DNA from: Elusimicrobiota bacterium
GTDB lineage: Bacteria > Elusimicrobiota > Elusimicrobia > UBA1565 > UBA9628
Length of the DNA: 64,000 nucleotides
Reading direction: 5' to 3'
NCBI GenBank assembly: GCA_016218575.1
Contig: JACRDN010000020.1
Location: forward strand, 150,966 to 214,965
Shown here one piece after another: positions 41,741 through 50,813 of the stretch (its first letter is position 1; each line of letters opens with the position of its first letter). The notes beneath the pieces were generated by a model. It had not been told where the DNA came from, did not search any database, and was given only the letters and a program-made list of their open reading frames with translations. Both the position numbers and the translations under genes were made by a program.

Positions 41741-42814
41741 ATGAAGAAGCTGCGTATTTTAATTCTCTGCGGCGGAAAGTCGGCCGAGCGCCAGGTGTCC
41801 TTGGTCTCGGCCAAGCAAGTCCTCTCCAAACTTGACCGCTCGCGCTGCGAGCCGGAGCTCGTGCTCATCGACGCCAAGGGCCGCTGGCTCAAGGCCGACG
41901 AGAAGCGTTTGAGCGGGAAGGTGGAGAGCGATTCCAATAACCTCGCCGCGGGAACGAAGGCCGTGATTCCCACCGAGAAACTCTCCAGCCCGAGCCGGCC
42001 CGACGTGGTTTTCCCGGTGCTTCACGGCCCCATGGGCGAGGACGGCACGGTGCAGGGCCTGCTCGAGTTGGCCGGGGTTGCTTACGTGGGCTGCGGGGTG
42101 CTGGGTTCCGCCCTGGGCATGGACAAGGAGGTCTCCAAGCGCCTGGCCCTGCAGGCCGGCCTTCCCCTCCTGCCTTACCGCGTCATCCGCCGGCCCAGTC
42201 AGGGCTTGGCGGCCCTGCGCGAGCTCGGCCTGCCCGTCTTCGTCAAGCCAGCGCGCCTGGGCTCCTCGGTGGGAGTGAGCAAGGTCAAATCCGAGGCGGA
42301 GCTCCTGGCCGCCCTCGAGTCGGCCTTCCTCTACGATGACAAGGTCATCCTGGAAAAGGGCATCGAGGCGCGGGAAATCGAATGCGCGGCGCTGGGCGAT
42401 CCCTGGGCCGAGGCCGAGGACCCTCTGGCTCTCAAGGCCTCGATTTGCGGCGAGATCGCCCCGCAAGCCGAGTTCTACGACTATAAGGCCAAGTATCTGG
42501 ACCCCGAAGGAGCGCGGCTTCTGATTCCGGCTCCCCTGCCTCAAAAAACCTCCGATGAAATCCGGGAGATGGCCTTGGCCGCCTTCAAGGTCTTGGATTG
42601 CTACGCCATGGGGCGGGTGGACTTCCTCATGGACAAGCACGGCGGCCGGGTCTACTTCAATGAGATCAACACCATCCCGGGATTTACCCCCGCCAGCATG
42701 TACCCCCTCCTTTGGCAGGCCTCGGGAATCGAAACCCCGAAGCTCCTCGAGCTTCTGATCGAGCTGGCCCTGCGCCGCGGCCGCGCCCGCTCCAAACTCA
42801 AGACGACCCCTTGA
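41741..42814 (+). CDS. ddl: D-alanine-D-alanine ligase
   Basis: 357 residues. ATP-grasp ligase: LILCGGKSAERQVSLVSA at the start, VLHGPMGEDGTVQGLLE, ARLGSSVGVSKV, MGRVDFLMDKHGGRVYFNEI and NTIPGFTPASMYPLLWQASG. It makes the D-Ala-D-Ala dipeptide of peptidoglycan. No murC/murB is adjacent; instead it overlaps by one base (TGATG) with a sodium symporter gene. Good agreement with the usual family length. Confidence 0.96.
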   Translation: MKKLRILILCGGKSAERQVSLVSAKQVLSKLDRSRCEPELVLIDAKGRWLKADEKRLSGKVESDSNNLAAGTKAVIPTEKLSSPSRPDVVFPVLHGPMGEDGTVQGLLELAGVAYVGCGVLGSALGMDKEVSKRLALQAGLPLLPYRVIRRPSQGLAALRELGLPVFVKPARLGSSVGVSKVKSEAELLAALESAFLYDDKVILEKGIEAREIECAALGDPWAEAEDPLALKASICGEIAPQAEFYDYKAKYLDPEGARLLIPAPLPQKTSDEIREMALAAFKVLDCYAMGRVDFLMDKHGGRVYFNEINTIPGFTPASMYPLLWQASGIETPKLLELLIELALRRGRARSKLKTTP

Positions 42815-44196
42815 TGGCCCGTGCCGATAGCCTCATCCTGGGAGCTTATCTTCTCCTTCTCCTGGCCCTGGGAGCCCGCGGAGCCCGAAGACGCCTTCCG
42901 GGGCTCTCGGACTACGTTCTGGCCAGCCGCAGCCTGACCTTGCCCGCCTTCGTGGCCACGTTGGTTCCCACCTTTTACGGCGGAGTGCTCGGGATCGGAG
43001 AATTCACTTGGCAAAATGGCCTTTCCAACTGGCTCGTCATGGCTTTTCCCTACTACCTCTTCGCCGGAATCTACGCCCTTCTCCTCGCCCACCGAGTGCG
43101 CCTAAAGCCCGGCCTCACCATTCCGGACCACCTGGAGGGGGCCTACGGGAAACCCGTGGCTATCTGGGCCGCCTTCCTGGTATTTCTTCTGGCCAGCCCC
43201 GCCGATGAGCTCCTGATGACCGGGGCTCTGCTCTCTCATCTCTCCGGCCTGGGCCTAGGAGCGGCCATGGCCCTCCTCGGCTGCTTGGCCTTCGCCATCC
43301 TTCTGCGCGGGGGCCTGCGCTCGGACGTCGCCGCCAATCTGGCGCAGTTCGCCATGATGTTCCTGGGGTTCGCTCTCATACTGCCCTTTGCCTTCAAGGA
43401 GATCGGAGGACCAGCGAGCCTCGCCCAAAAGCTGCCGGCGGGACACTTGAGCTGGACCGGGACCATCGGCCCCGCGCGCCTCATTGGCTGGTGGTTGATC
43501 GCGGTGTGGACCTTGGTAGACCCCGCTTTCCATCAGCGCTGCGCCGCGGCTCGGGACGGCCGCACCGCCAGGCTCGGCGTCGCGCTCTCGATCCTGTTTT
43601 GGGCGGCCTTCGATCTGATGACGACCGCGGCCGGTCTATACGCCCGCGCCGCTCTCCCTGACCTCGCGGATCCCCTTTTCGCTTTCCCCGCCCTGGCCGA
43701 CCGCCTCCTGCCGCCCCTGGCCCGGGGGATTTTCCTGACTGGCCTATGCTCCTCCATGCTCGCCGCCCTCCAGGCCACGACCTTGATCGCCGCGGTAAGC
43801 CTGGGCAAGGACGGGGCCGGACGCTGGAGCGGCGCCGGCGAGGAGCGGCTCGAGCTTTGGTCCAAGGCCGGCCTGGCGCTCTCTTTGGCCGCGGCCTTTC
43901 TCATGGCCAAGCTCATCCCATCTGTAGTCGAGCTTTGGTACTCGGTCGGAAGCGCCGTGATCCCGGGGCTTCTGCTTCCTCTGTTAGGGGCTTACTTCCC
44001 GGCCCTGCGACTGAGCGCGGCCTGGGCTCTGAGCGCTTCCGTCGCGGCCTGGGCCGCCTCGAGCTCCTGGGTGCTCTGGGGCCTGGCCCTGGGACGCCCC
44101 CCTCTCGGGCTTGAGCCCATGTTCCCGGGCCTAGCCCTGTCGGCCGCCATCTACCTGATCGGCAAGAGGCATGCTCCCAGCGCTCCATTGGCCTGA
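42814..44196 (+). CDS. Sodium:solute symporter family (SSF) transporter
   Basis: 460 residues from ATG 42814, which overlaps the ddl stop. About 13 TM helices. SSF marks: LSDYVLASRSLTLPAFVATLVPTFYGG near the N-terminus with GIGEFTWQNGLS, then HRVRLKPGLTIPDHLEGAYG, and a Na-site-like SSMLAALQATTLIA segment late in the protein. SSF proteins couple Na+ entry to uptake of sugars, amino acids, pantothenate or other solutes; the substrate is not predictable. Confidence 0.9.
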   Translation: MARADSLILGAYLLLLLALGARGARRRLPGLSDYVLASRSLTLPAFVATLVPTFYGGVLGIGEFTWQNGLSNWLVMAFPYYLFAGIYALLLAHRVRLKPGLTIPDHLEGAYGKPVAIWAAFLVFLLASPADELLMTGALLSHLSGLGLGAAMALLGCLAFAILLRGGLRSDVAANLAQFAMMFLGFALILPFAFKEIGGPASLAQKLPAGHLSWTGTIGPARLIGWWLIAVWTLVDPAFHQRCAAARDGRTARLGVALSILFWAAFDLMTTAAGLYARAALPDLADPLFAFPALADRLLPPLARGIFLTGLCSSMLAALQATTLIAAVSLGKDGAGRWSGAGEERLELWSKAGLALSLAAAFLMAKLIPSVVELWYSVGSAVIPGLLLPLLGAYFPALRLSAAWALSASVAAWAASSSWVLWGLALGRPPLGLEPMFPGLALSAAIYLIGKRHAPSAPLA

Positions 44197-44935
44197 GTTC
44201 TCCCTGCTGGGGCTCCTGGTTTTTTTCGCCGGAATCGTGGATTCCCTGGCCGGAGGCGGGGGCCTCATCACCTTGCCCGCCTATCTTTCCGCCGGCCTTT
44301 CTCCAGACCTGATTCTGGGCACCAACAAGCTCTCCTCCTCCATCGGGACCGTGGCCTCCAGCTATCAATACCAGCGGCGCAAGAAGGTTCCCTGGGAGGA
44401 AATTTCCCCGGCATTGCTCGCCTCCTGCGGCGGCTCGTTCCTAGGCGCGCGCCTGGCCGCCTTCATGGACCCGCGTTGGCTCAAGTTCCTTCTTTTGGCG
44501 GCCATGCCTCCCATGCTTTACTTCCTCTATTTCAAACCTCACTTCGGACACCACGACGAAAGCGAGGCTTTGCCCAAGAAAGAAAGGCGGCGGATATTGC
44601 TTCTGATCGCCGCGAGCCTCGGAGCCTACGACGGTTTTTTCGGCCCGGGCACGGGCACCTTCCTGGCCTTGGCCTTAAGCCGCTTCTGCCGCTACGATCT
44701 CCTGGGCTCGACCGCCCGCGCCAAAATCCTCAACCTGGCGTCGAATCTCTCCGCACTGGCCGCGTTTCTCTGGGCCGGCAAGGCGCACATTGCCTTGGGC
44801 CTCTCCATGGGAGTCCTGAGCCTGGCCGGGCATTGGACGGGCTCCCATTGGGGGTTCAAGAAAGGGGCCTCCGTGATACGGCCGGCCTTGCTTTGGGTTT
44901 GCGGGGGGCTGTTCCTGAAGCTCCTACTGGCCTAA
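44171..44935 (+). CDS. TSUP (TauE/SafE/DUF81) family membrane protein
   Basis: 254 residues, about eight TM helices. The family's duplicated motif is visible: FFAGIVDSLAGGGGLITLPAYL with GTNKLSSSIGTVASS in the first half and LGAYDGFFGPGTGTFLALAL with ILNLASNLSALAAF in the second. TSUP proteins carry sulfite, sulfonates or other anions across the inner membrane. Overlaps the SSF gene by 26 bp and the convergent ChaN-like gene by 4 bp. Confidence 0.94.
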   Translation: MLPALHWPEFSLLGLLVFFAGIVDSLAGGGGLITLPAYLSAGLSPDLILGTNKLSSSIGTVASSYQYQRRKKVPWEEISPALLASCGGSFLGARLAAFMDPRWLKFLLLAAMPPMLYFLYFKPHFGHHDESEALPKKERRRILLLIAASLGAYDGFFGPGTGTFLALALSRFCRYDLLGSTARAKILNLASNLSALAAFLWAGKAHIALGLSMGVLSLAGHWTGSHWGFKKGASVIRPALLWVCGGLFLKLLLA

Positions 44936-45810
44936 TGCTGCGATTCCAGGTCCTGGTCCGGCTTGTCATCGGGATGGAAGGGAATGTAGAGGCTCGCGTC
45001 GTATATCCTGTCCTTTTTTGAATGGAGCCGCAGGCGAGGCGCGGGATTCCGCCTGTAGCCTGGCTCCAGTTGGACGCCGAAAGCGGGAACCGAAAACTTG
45101 TCGCGGAACAAAAAGGGCTGGTTTCCCCTTCTCGCGTGCCACCCCCCGAAAAAGGCCGCCACCTTGATCTTTGGATCGTTGGGACGGCTTAGGAATATTC
45201 CCATGATCCTCTTGACCATCCCATTATCCCGCTCCTCCATCAAATACTCGTCCCCGGTCAGTCGAGTCAAATCGTCCATCTCCTTCTTGGCCATGTCCAC
45301 GGTCAGCACTTCGATGCCTTGATCCATGGCCGCCCTCATGAGGTGCAGCTTGGACCAAATCACCTGGGGCAACCATCTTTGCTCAAGATAACTGCCGGGG
45401 GAGGTCAAATACCAACCGAGCTCATGAAGACCGCGAAGATTGTTTCGCTCCCGATACTCGTCCAGGAATTTTTGAAAAGTGTACGGATACTCAAACACCA
45501 GATGAGTCACCCCCGATTTCTTCATCAAGCCGAGAATGCTCTCCAGGTAGAGATGGCTGGTCATGTGTGTGTGGTCGAAGCCAAAGAGGATAACCGGGTA
45601 GTTTCGGAATATCGCCTCCAAGGCGGGCGCGGCGGGCAGGAGAGGGTCGGACTTGCGAAAAGCCTTGGTCGTTTCTCGTATCGCTGGGACCTCGCCCTGC
45701 ATGCGCAAATCCGCCAGATCCCAGTCTTGAGGCCGAGGCTCGGCCGAGGCCGGGGAGAGCTCCAAAATCAAGAAAAGGAACGCCGACAGAGCCCTTCCAG
45801 TCGCGGTCAT
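44932..45810 (-). CDS. Exported ChaN/EreA-like (Tiki superfamily) protein
   Basis: 292 residues with signal peptide to ASA (about residue 23). The core VILFGFDHTHMTSHLYLE, followed by GVTHLVFEYPYTFQKFL, matches the first strand-helix unit of the EreA/ChaN-like superfamily, where a His/Glu pair lines the active site; a second His occurs in FFGGWHARRGN. Relatives include haem-binding lipoprotein ChaN, TraB/Tiki proteases and erythromycin esterase. Location should be periplasmic or surface; activity unknown. CATAAT lies 7 nt before the ATG. Confidence 0.7.
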   Translation of the reverse strand: MTATGRALSAFLFLILELSPASAEPRPQDWDLADLRMQGEVPAIRETTKAFRKSDPLLPAAPALEAIFRNYPVILFGFDHTHMTSHLYLESILGLMKKSGVTHLVFEYPYTFQKFLDEYRERNNLRGLHELGWYLTSPGSYLEQRWLPQVIWSKLHLMRAAMDQGIEVLTVDMAKKEMDDLTRLTGDEYLMEERDNGMVKRIMGIFLSRPNDPKIKVAAFFGGWHARRGNQPFLFRDKFSVPAFGVQLEPGYRRNPAPRLRLHSKKDRIYDASLYIPFHPDDKPDQDLESQH

Positions 45811-45817
45811 CCTGGAG

Positions 45818-45823
45818 ATTATG
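45818..45823 (-). promoter_or_regulatory. -10 box CATAAT, near-leaderless start at 45810
   Basis: On the minus strand CATAAT ends 7 nt before the ATG of the ChaN-like gene. Confidence 0.4.
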
Positions 45824-45907
45824 CCTTTCAGGCAGCGCGAGGAACAGAGGCGGAAGGCCCAGAGTCAGCCGGGCCGAAAGGCCCAATCGATAAAAGCCCG
45901 TATTCAT

Positions 45908-45937
45908 TTGACGCGGCCGTGCCGGGTTGGGTATAAT
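45908..45937 (+). promoter_or_regulatory. Promoter of the infC-rpmI-rplT operon
   Basis: TTGACG (45908-45913) and a perfect TATAAT (45932-45937) are separated by 18 bp. This is the best sigma-70-type promoter in the window. Transcription should start near 45944, about 47 nt before the infC start. Confidence 0.8.
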
Positions 45938-45970
45938 ACCTACCCGTTTCGCGGCGGGAGGGTATTTTTT
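45937..45970 (+). promoter_or_regulatory. Inverted repeat plus T run between promoter and infC
   Basis: TACC-TA-CCCG (45937-45946) can pair with CGGG-AG-GGTA (45955-45964) around an 8-nt loop and is followed by six T residues. It looks like an attenuator, but its left arm overlaps the -10 box, so it could be only partly transcribed from the promoter above; an operator role is the alternative. Confidence 0.4.
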
Positions 45971-45990
45971 ATAAAAAGGAGCACCGTTCC

Positions 45991-46518
45991 ATAAACAGGC
46001 CGAGCAAGGAAAGAGACAACACCCGCATCAACGCGCGCATCAACGCTCATCAGGTCCGCGTGATCGACTCGGATGGAACTCAACTCGGAGTCAAGCCCAT
46101 GGCGGAAGCCATGGCCCTGGCCCGCACCCGCGGCCTCGATCTCATAGAGATCGCGCCGCAGGCCAATCCCCCGGTTTGCAAGATCCTTGATTACTCGAAA
46201 TTCCGCTATGAGCAGGAGAAAAAGGTCAGGGAGTCCCGCAAAAAGCAGAAGGCGGGGCTCTTAAAGGAAGTCCGGTTCAAGCCGCATATCGGAGCCCATG
46301 ACCTGGAGGTCAAGATCAAGCATATCTCCGAATTCATATCCCAGCACGACAAGGTGCGCATCATCGTTTTCTTCCGCGGCCGGGAAATGCAGCACACGGA
46401 TCTGGGAATGAAGCTCTTATCCACGATTCAAGAACGGCTGCAGGCCGTGGCCTCGGTCGAGCAGGCCCCGATTCCGGACAGGAACCGGCTGATCATGACT
46501 CTGATCCCTAAACATTAA
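45991..46518 (+). CDS. infC: Translation initiation factor IF-3, apparent AUA start
   Basis: 175 residues if started at ATA 45991, which has AAAAAGGAG 9 nt upstream and is followed by [20 protein letters not shown], the expected IF-3 N-terminus; the first ATG (46060+) would cut off part of the N-terminal domain. Further marks: [38 protein letters not shown] and the C-terminal domain with [16 protein letters not shown]-3 rejects non-AUG starts, and E. coli infC uses AUU for autoregulation; AUA could act the same way here. Confidence 0.94.
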   Translation: MNRPSKERDNTRINARINAHQVRVIDSDGTQLGVKPMAEAMALARTRGLDLIEIAPQANPPVCKILDYSKFRYEQEKKVRESRKKQKAGLLKEVRFKPHIGAHDLEVKIKHISEFISQHDKVRIIVFFRGREMQHTDLGMKLLSTIQERLQAVASVEQAPIPDRNRLIMTLIPKH

Positions 46519-46522
46519 AACT

Positions 46523-46720
46523 ATGCCAAAAATAAAATCGCACAGCGGCGCAAAGAAACGGTTTCACAAGACGGCCGGAGGCAAGTGGCGGCACCAGAAG
46601 GCGGGCCGGCGCCATCTACTGGCTCCCATGAGTTCGGCCCATAGGCATGAGCTCAGGAGAAAGGCCAGCCTCCCCAAAACAGAGGGAAAAATCCTTTCCA
46701 CTTACCTGCCTTACGTCTAG
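46523..46720 (+). CDS. rpmI: Ribosomal protein bL35
   Basis: 65 residues, the normal length. [17 protein letters not shown] at the N-terminus and [17 protein letters not shown] are typical. It lies 4 bp after infC, in the conserved infC-rpmI-rplT order. Confidence 0.97.
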   Translation: MPKIKSHSGAKKRFHKTAGGKWRHQKAGRRHLLAPMSSAHRHELRRKASLPKTEGKILSTYLPYV

Positions 46721-46738
46721 GCCGACCGAGAGAGTGTT

Positions 46739-47089
46739 ATGAGAATCAAGTCAGGCGTCACGACGCGCCAGCATAAGAAGAAGAAGTTCAAGCTCGCCAA
46801 GGGGTTTTACTCGGACAAGCGCACGCGCTGGCGGCAGGTTCTCCAGCAGGTCCAGAAGTCCCTGGCCACGGCCTACGTGGGCCGCAAGGACCGCAAGGGC
46901 GAGTTCCGCTCCCTCTGGATCGAGCGCATCAACGCCGCCTGCAGGCAGAACGACACCAGCTACAGCCGCTTCATGGCGGGCCTCAAAAAAGCGGGCGTCA
47001 ACCTGAACCGCAAGATGCTCTCCGAAATCGCGGTTAGAGACGCCTTCTCCTTCAAGAAGCTCGTAGCCATCTCGCGCGGCTCCGCCTAA
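46739..47089 (+). CDS. rplT: Ribosomal protein bL20
   Basis: 116 residues. Characteristic blocks: RHKKKKF-like QHKKKKFKLAKGFYSDK, YVGRKDRKGEFRSLWIERIN and SYSRFMAGLKKAGVNLNRKM. L20 binds 23S rRNA early in assembly and in several bacteria represses its own operon through the infC leader, relevant to the hairpin upstream. It starts 18 bp after rpmI; pheS follows 18 bp later. Confidence 0.97.
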   Translation: MRIKSGVTTRQHKKKKFKLAKGFYSDKRTRWRQVLQQVQKSLATAYVGRKDRKGEFRSLWIERINAACRQNDTSYSRFMAGLKKAGVNLNRKMLSEIAVRDAFSFKKLVAISRGSA

Positions 47090-47107
47090 AACGCCGCCGC
47101 CGATATT

Positions 47108-48163
47108 ATGGCGCAGGCCACGCGCAAACGCTGGACCACCGCCTACCAAAGCCTGGAAGACGCCTTAAAGTCCTGCGACCCCGGCTCCGCTTCCAATCTG
47201 GCGGAGCTTGAAGAGTTTCGCTTGCGCTTTCTCGGGCGCAAGGGAGATTTGACCGAGCTTCTCAAAGGCCTCAAGGAGCTCTCCCTCAATGAGCGCCGCG
47301 AGTTGGGCCCACGCGCCCAGGCCCTCAAGGTCTCCCTTGAGAAACGCATCGAGGCTCGAAGGAACGCCCTCGAGGCCACCCAGGACGAGGCGGCCTTGGC
47401 CGAGGGGGCCATCGACCTGACGTTGCCCGGCCTGCGCCCGCCGCGCGGGCGCCTGCACCCGCTTTCGCTCACCATGCGGGAAATGACCAAGATCTTGAGC
47501 CTGATGGGCTTCTCCTGGGCCGAGGGTCCGCAGGTCGAGTCCGACTACTACAATTTCACGGCCCTGAACATTCCGGAGCATCACCCGGCCCGGGACATGC
47601 ACGACACCTTCTATCTGGAGGGCCTGCCCCTTCTCATGCGCACCCACACCTCCCCGGTCCAGATCCGGGCCATGGAGTCGGCTCGACCTCCCCTGCGCCT
47701 GATCTCGCCGGGACGGGTCTTCCGGCACGAGGCCGTGGACGCCACCCACTCGGCCGTTTTCCACCAGATCGAGGGCCTCGCGGTGGACAAGGGCGTCAGC
47801 TTCGCCGATCTCAAGGGGACTCTCCAGGTTTTCATGCAGAAGCTGCTCGGGCCCGGCACGCGGCTCAGGTTCAAGCCCTCTTATTTCCCCTTCACGGAGC
47901 CTTCCGCCCAGGTGGACGTGCAGTGCTTCTTCTGCGGGGGCTCAGGCTGTGCCGTCTGCAAGCGCACGGGCTGGATCGAGATGCTGGGCGCCGGGCTCGT
48001 GCATCCCAATGTTTTGAAGACCGCAAGTTACGATCCGGAAATCTGGTCGGGCTTCGCCTTCGGCATCGGGGTCGAGCGCGTCGCGATGTTGCGCCTCGGG
48101 GTCAAGGACATCCGGGCCTTTTACGAGAACGACGTTCGCTTTCTCGGGCAATTCGACGACTGA
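47108..48163 (+). CDS. pheS: Phenylalanine-tRNA ligase alpha subunit
   Basis: 351 residues. An N-terminal coiled coil (to about 90) precedes the class II core: motif 1 region GFSWAEGPQVESDYYNF, DTFYL, LLMRTHTSPVQIR, motif 2 GRVFRHEAVDATHSAVFHQIEG, and a Cys-rich CFFCGGSGCAVCKRTGW element. Motif 3 is GFAFGIGVERVAML. It pairs with PheT. The stop shares one base with the pheT ATG. Confidence 0.97.
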   Translation: MAQATRKRWTTAYQSLEDALKSCDPGSASNLAELEEFRLRFLGRKGDLTELLKGLKELSLNERRELGPRAQALKVSLEKRIEARRNALEATQDEAALAEGAIDLTLPGLRPPRGRLHPLSLTMREMTKILSLMGFSWAEGPQVESDYYNFTALNIPEHHPARDMHDTFYLEGLPLLMRTHTSPVQIRAMESARPPLRLISPGRVFRHEAVDATHSAVFHQIEGLAVDKGVSFADLKGTLQVFMQKLLGPGTRLRFKPSYFPFTEPSAQVDVQCFFCGGSGCAVCKRTGWIEMLGAGLVHPNVLKTASYDPEIWSGFAFGIGVERVAMLRLGVKDIRAFYENDVRFLGQFDD

Positions 48164-50583
48164 TGAAGATCTCCTACGCCTGGCTCAAGGAGCACCTCCC
48201 CCTGGCCCTCCGCGCCGAGGAGCTGGCGCGCCACCTGGAGCAGCTCGGCATCGAGGTCTCGGGCTTGGAGCGCCGGGGGCCGGGATTTTCGGGCGTGGTT
48301 TCGGCGGAGATCCTATCCATCGAGAAGCACCCCAACGCCGACCGCCTTTGCCTCTGCGCGCTCCACGACGGGACGGAAAAGCTCTCCGTGGTCTGCGGGG
48401 CCAAGAACATCGCGGTCGGGCAGAAAGTCCCCCTGGCCAGGATCGGGGCCGTGCTCCCGGGAGGGCGCGAAATCGTCCGCGCCAAGATCCGCGGGGTCGA
48501 GTCCCAGGGCATGATATGCTCGAGCGCGGAGCTCGGCCTAGGCGAGGACAAGAACGGCATCCTGGTCCTGGATCCCGAAACGCTCCCCGGCCAGGATATG
48601 GCGCGACTCCTGGGCCCGGCCGATGATGTCTTCGATTTGGAACTCACCCCCAACCGCCCCGACTGTCTGTCCCACCTCGGGATGGCCCGGGAGCTCGCGG
48701 CCTACTTCAAGACGCCGCTCAAGAAGAGAGCTTTGGAAATCAGCCTTGAAAGGCTCTCCCCCGAGGCTTCTCCCGTCGCCGCGATTCCCTTCTCAATCGA
48801 GGACGAGCGGGCCTGCCCGCGCTACCGGGGCCAGGTCTTCGCCGGGCTCCAAATCGGCCCGAGCCCGGGGTGGCTTGCCGTGCGGCTCGAATCGGTGGGG
48901 CTGCGCCCGGTCAACAACTTGGTCGACATCACCAACTACATGCTCCTCGACATGGGCCAGCCTCTGCACGCCTTCGACTTGGACAAACTCGAGGGCGGCC
49001 AAATCCGGGTACGCTGCGCCAAGCCGGGCGAGACCATCCTCGCCTTGGACGGCAAGGAATACGCCCTCTCGGCGCAATGCCTGGTCGTGGCCGACGCCCG
49101 CAAGCCCGTGGCCGTGGCCGGGGTGATGGGGGGGCTTGAGAGCGCGGTCACCGCCAAGACCACCCGCTGCCTCCTCGAGTGCGCGCATTTCGCCGCACCC
49201 GTCGTTCGCAAGACCGGGCAGGCCCTGCGCCTGCGCTCGGACTCCTCCTACCGCTTCGAGCGCGGCACCGATGTCGCGGCGGTGGGTCCCGCGGCCCTGC
49301 GCGCGGCCGAGCTCATACTCAAGCTCTGCGGGCCCGCCGCGCAGGCATCGCGGGCCATGGACGTCGGACGAAAGGCCCCCGAGACAAAGCCCATTCTCTT
49401 CTCCGCTTCCCGGATAAACTCAATCCTCGGGGCGGAGTTTCCGCCGGACTCGGTGCGAGGCGTGCTCGGGGCTCTCGCCGACAAACTAGACCAGAAGAAC
49501 GGCGAGCTCCGCTTCTGGCCGCCTTCCCATCGCTCGGACTTGGAAACGGTTTGGGACCTGGCCGAGGAGACGGGGCGGATGCTCGGCTACGACAACATTC
49601 CCTCCGCGGCCGCCGCTGTTGCGCTCAAGCCCTCTCGCGTCACGCCGGCAGCGGCCCTGGCCGAGCGTTGCCGCCGACGCCTGGCCGGCTTCGGGCTCAT
49701 GGAAGCCTACAATTACGATTTCCTGGCGGAGAAAACTTTGGAGAAAGGCCGCCTGAACCTGGAAAATCGGGCCCGCTTGGCCAATCCCATTTCCGAGGAT
49801 TGGACGATTTTGAGGCCCAGCCTGCTTTTGGGCCTTCTCCAAAATGCCCAGGCCAACCGCCGCCGCGGGGCCTCGGCCGTGCGCCTCTTCGAGATCGGCA
49901 AGGTCTATGCCAAGAGGGCCGAGGCCGTGGAGGAGAGAGCTCATTTGGCCGGCCTCCTTCAAGGCCCCGTAGCGCCCATCTCCTGGAAAGCGGCGCGCTC
50001 TCCCGATGCGGACTTCTACGACGCCAAGGGCCTGCTCGAGGAAATGCTCGCGGGCCTGCCGGGCCTCCAATGGTCCCCCATGAAGGAAGGCCCGGCCGGA
50101 GCCTCCGATCCCCTGTTCCATGCGGCAGCTTCCCTCAGGCTCAAGACGCCTAGGGGCGTTTTGGGCGCCGTGGGCCTTCTCAACCCCCAAGCCGCGCGAG
50201 CCTGGGAATTGGAGCGGCAGGCCACGGCCGTTTTCGAGCTCGATTTGGAGGTCCTGGCCGAGCTCCCCCGTCCGGACGGCAAATTCAAGCCCTACAGCCT
50301 CCTGCCCTCGGCCGCCCGGGATCTGTGCGTGGTGATGGACCAGGCGGTCCCCTACTCCCAGGCCGAGGAAGTCATCGGGGCCTGCGCCATCCCGGAGCTG
50401 GCCTCGGTGGCGCTCGTGGACGTATTCTCCGGCAAGAGGCTTCCCGCGGACCGACGCAGCCTGACTTTCCGGCTGTCGTTTTCCAGCCCCGAGCGCACCC
50501 TTACCGACGACGAGGTAAACTCGGCCGTGGACAAGATACTCAAAGCCCTTAAGGCACGGCTCGGGGCGGAGCTGCGTTCATGA
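48163..50583 (+). CDS. pheT: Phenylalanine-tRNA ligase beta subunit
   Basis: 806 residues from ATG 48163; an upstream frame is a pheS shadow. Domain order: KISYAWLKEHLPL, tRNA-binding EMAP-like domain (HPNADRLCLC, VVCGAKNIAVGQKVPLA), B3/B4 editing domain (LRPVNNLVDITNYMLLDMGQPLHAFD), B5 domain, class II-like core and C-terminal FDX-ACB domain (SAARDLCVVMD, LTFRLSFSSPERTLTDDEV). The stop overlaps the next start by 4 bp. Confidence 0.97.
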   Translation: MKISYAWLKEHLPLALRAEELARHLEQLGIEVSGLERRGPGFSGVVSAEILSIEKHPNADRLCLCALHDGTEKLSVVCGAKNIAVGQKVPLARIGAVLPGGREIVRAKIRGVESQGMICSSAELGLGEDKNGILVLDPETLPGQDMARLLGPADDVFDLELTPNRPDCLSHLGMARELAAYFKTPLKKRALEISLERLSPEASPVAAIPFSIEDERACPRYRGQVFAGLQIGPSPGWLAVRLESVGLRPVNNLVDITNYMLLDMGQPLHAFDLDKLEGGQIRVRCAKPGETILALDGKEYALSAQCLVVADARKPVAVAGVMGGLESAVTAKTTRCLLECAHFAAPVVRKTGQALRLRSDSSYRFERGTDVAAVGPAALRAAELILKLCGPAAQASRAMDVGRKAPETKPILFSASRINSILGAEFPPDSVRGVLGALADKLDQKNGELRFWPPSHRSDLETVWDLAEETGRMLGYDNIPSAAAAVALKPSRVTPAAALAERCRRRLAGFGLMEAYNYDFLAEKTLEKGRLNLENRARLANPISEDWTILRPSLLLGLLQNAQANRRRGASAVRLFEIGKVYAKRAEAVEERAHLAGLLQGPVAPISWKAARSPDADFYDAKGLLEEMLAGLPGLQWSPMKEGPAGASDPLFHAAASLRLKTPRGVLGAVGLLNPQAARAWELERQATAVFELDLEVLAELPRPDGKFKPYSLLPSAARDLCVVMDQAVPYSQAEEVIGACAIPELASVALVDVFSGKRLPADRRSLTFRLSFSSPERTLTDDEVNSAVDKILKALKARLGAELRS

Positions 50584-50813
50584 TAGGAAACCCCAAGCTC
50601 AAGAAGCTGGAGGGCCTGGTCGCCGAGGCGTCCCAGCTCCTGCAAAAGTTCACCCAGGAGAACGCCGAACTCAAGAAGGTCAACGCGTTCCTGAACGCGG
50701 ACAACGAAAAGCTCCGGGAAGAGGCCCAGCGCTGGGCCGCGGTGGCCGCGCGCCAGGAGCGTCTGCGCTCGCGGCTCGAGAAACTGTCCCAAAAATTGGA
50801 CAAAATCGCGTGA
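50580..50813 (+). CDS. Small coiled-coil protein, ZapB-like
   Basis: 77 residues, predicted to be almost entirely heptad coiled coil (LVAEASQLLQKFTQENAELK, KLREEAQRWAAVAARQERLR). It overlaps pheT by 4 bp upstream and zapA by 4 bp downstream. In many bacteria a short coiled-coil gene of the ZapB type precedes zapA, so a role in organising the Z ring with ZapA is likely. Coiled-coil sequence alone cannot prove orthology with ZapB. Confidence 0.7.
   Translation: MIGNPKLKKLEGLVAEASQLLQKFTQENAELKKVNAFLNADNEKLREEAQRWAAVAARQERLRSRLEKLSQKLDKIA

Noticed and set aside
44171..44196. Possible frameshift between the SSF and TSUP genes
   Set aside because: Both proteins are complete with their own family start and end; the 26-bp overlap is normal for this genome.
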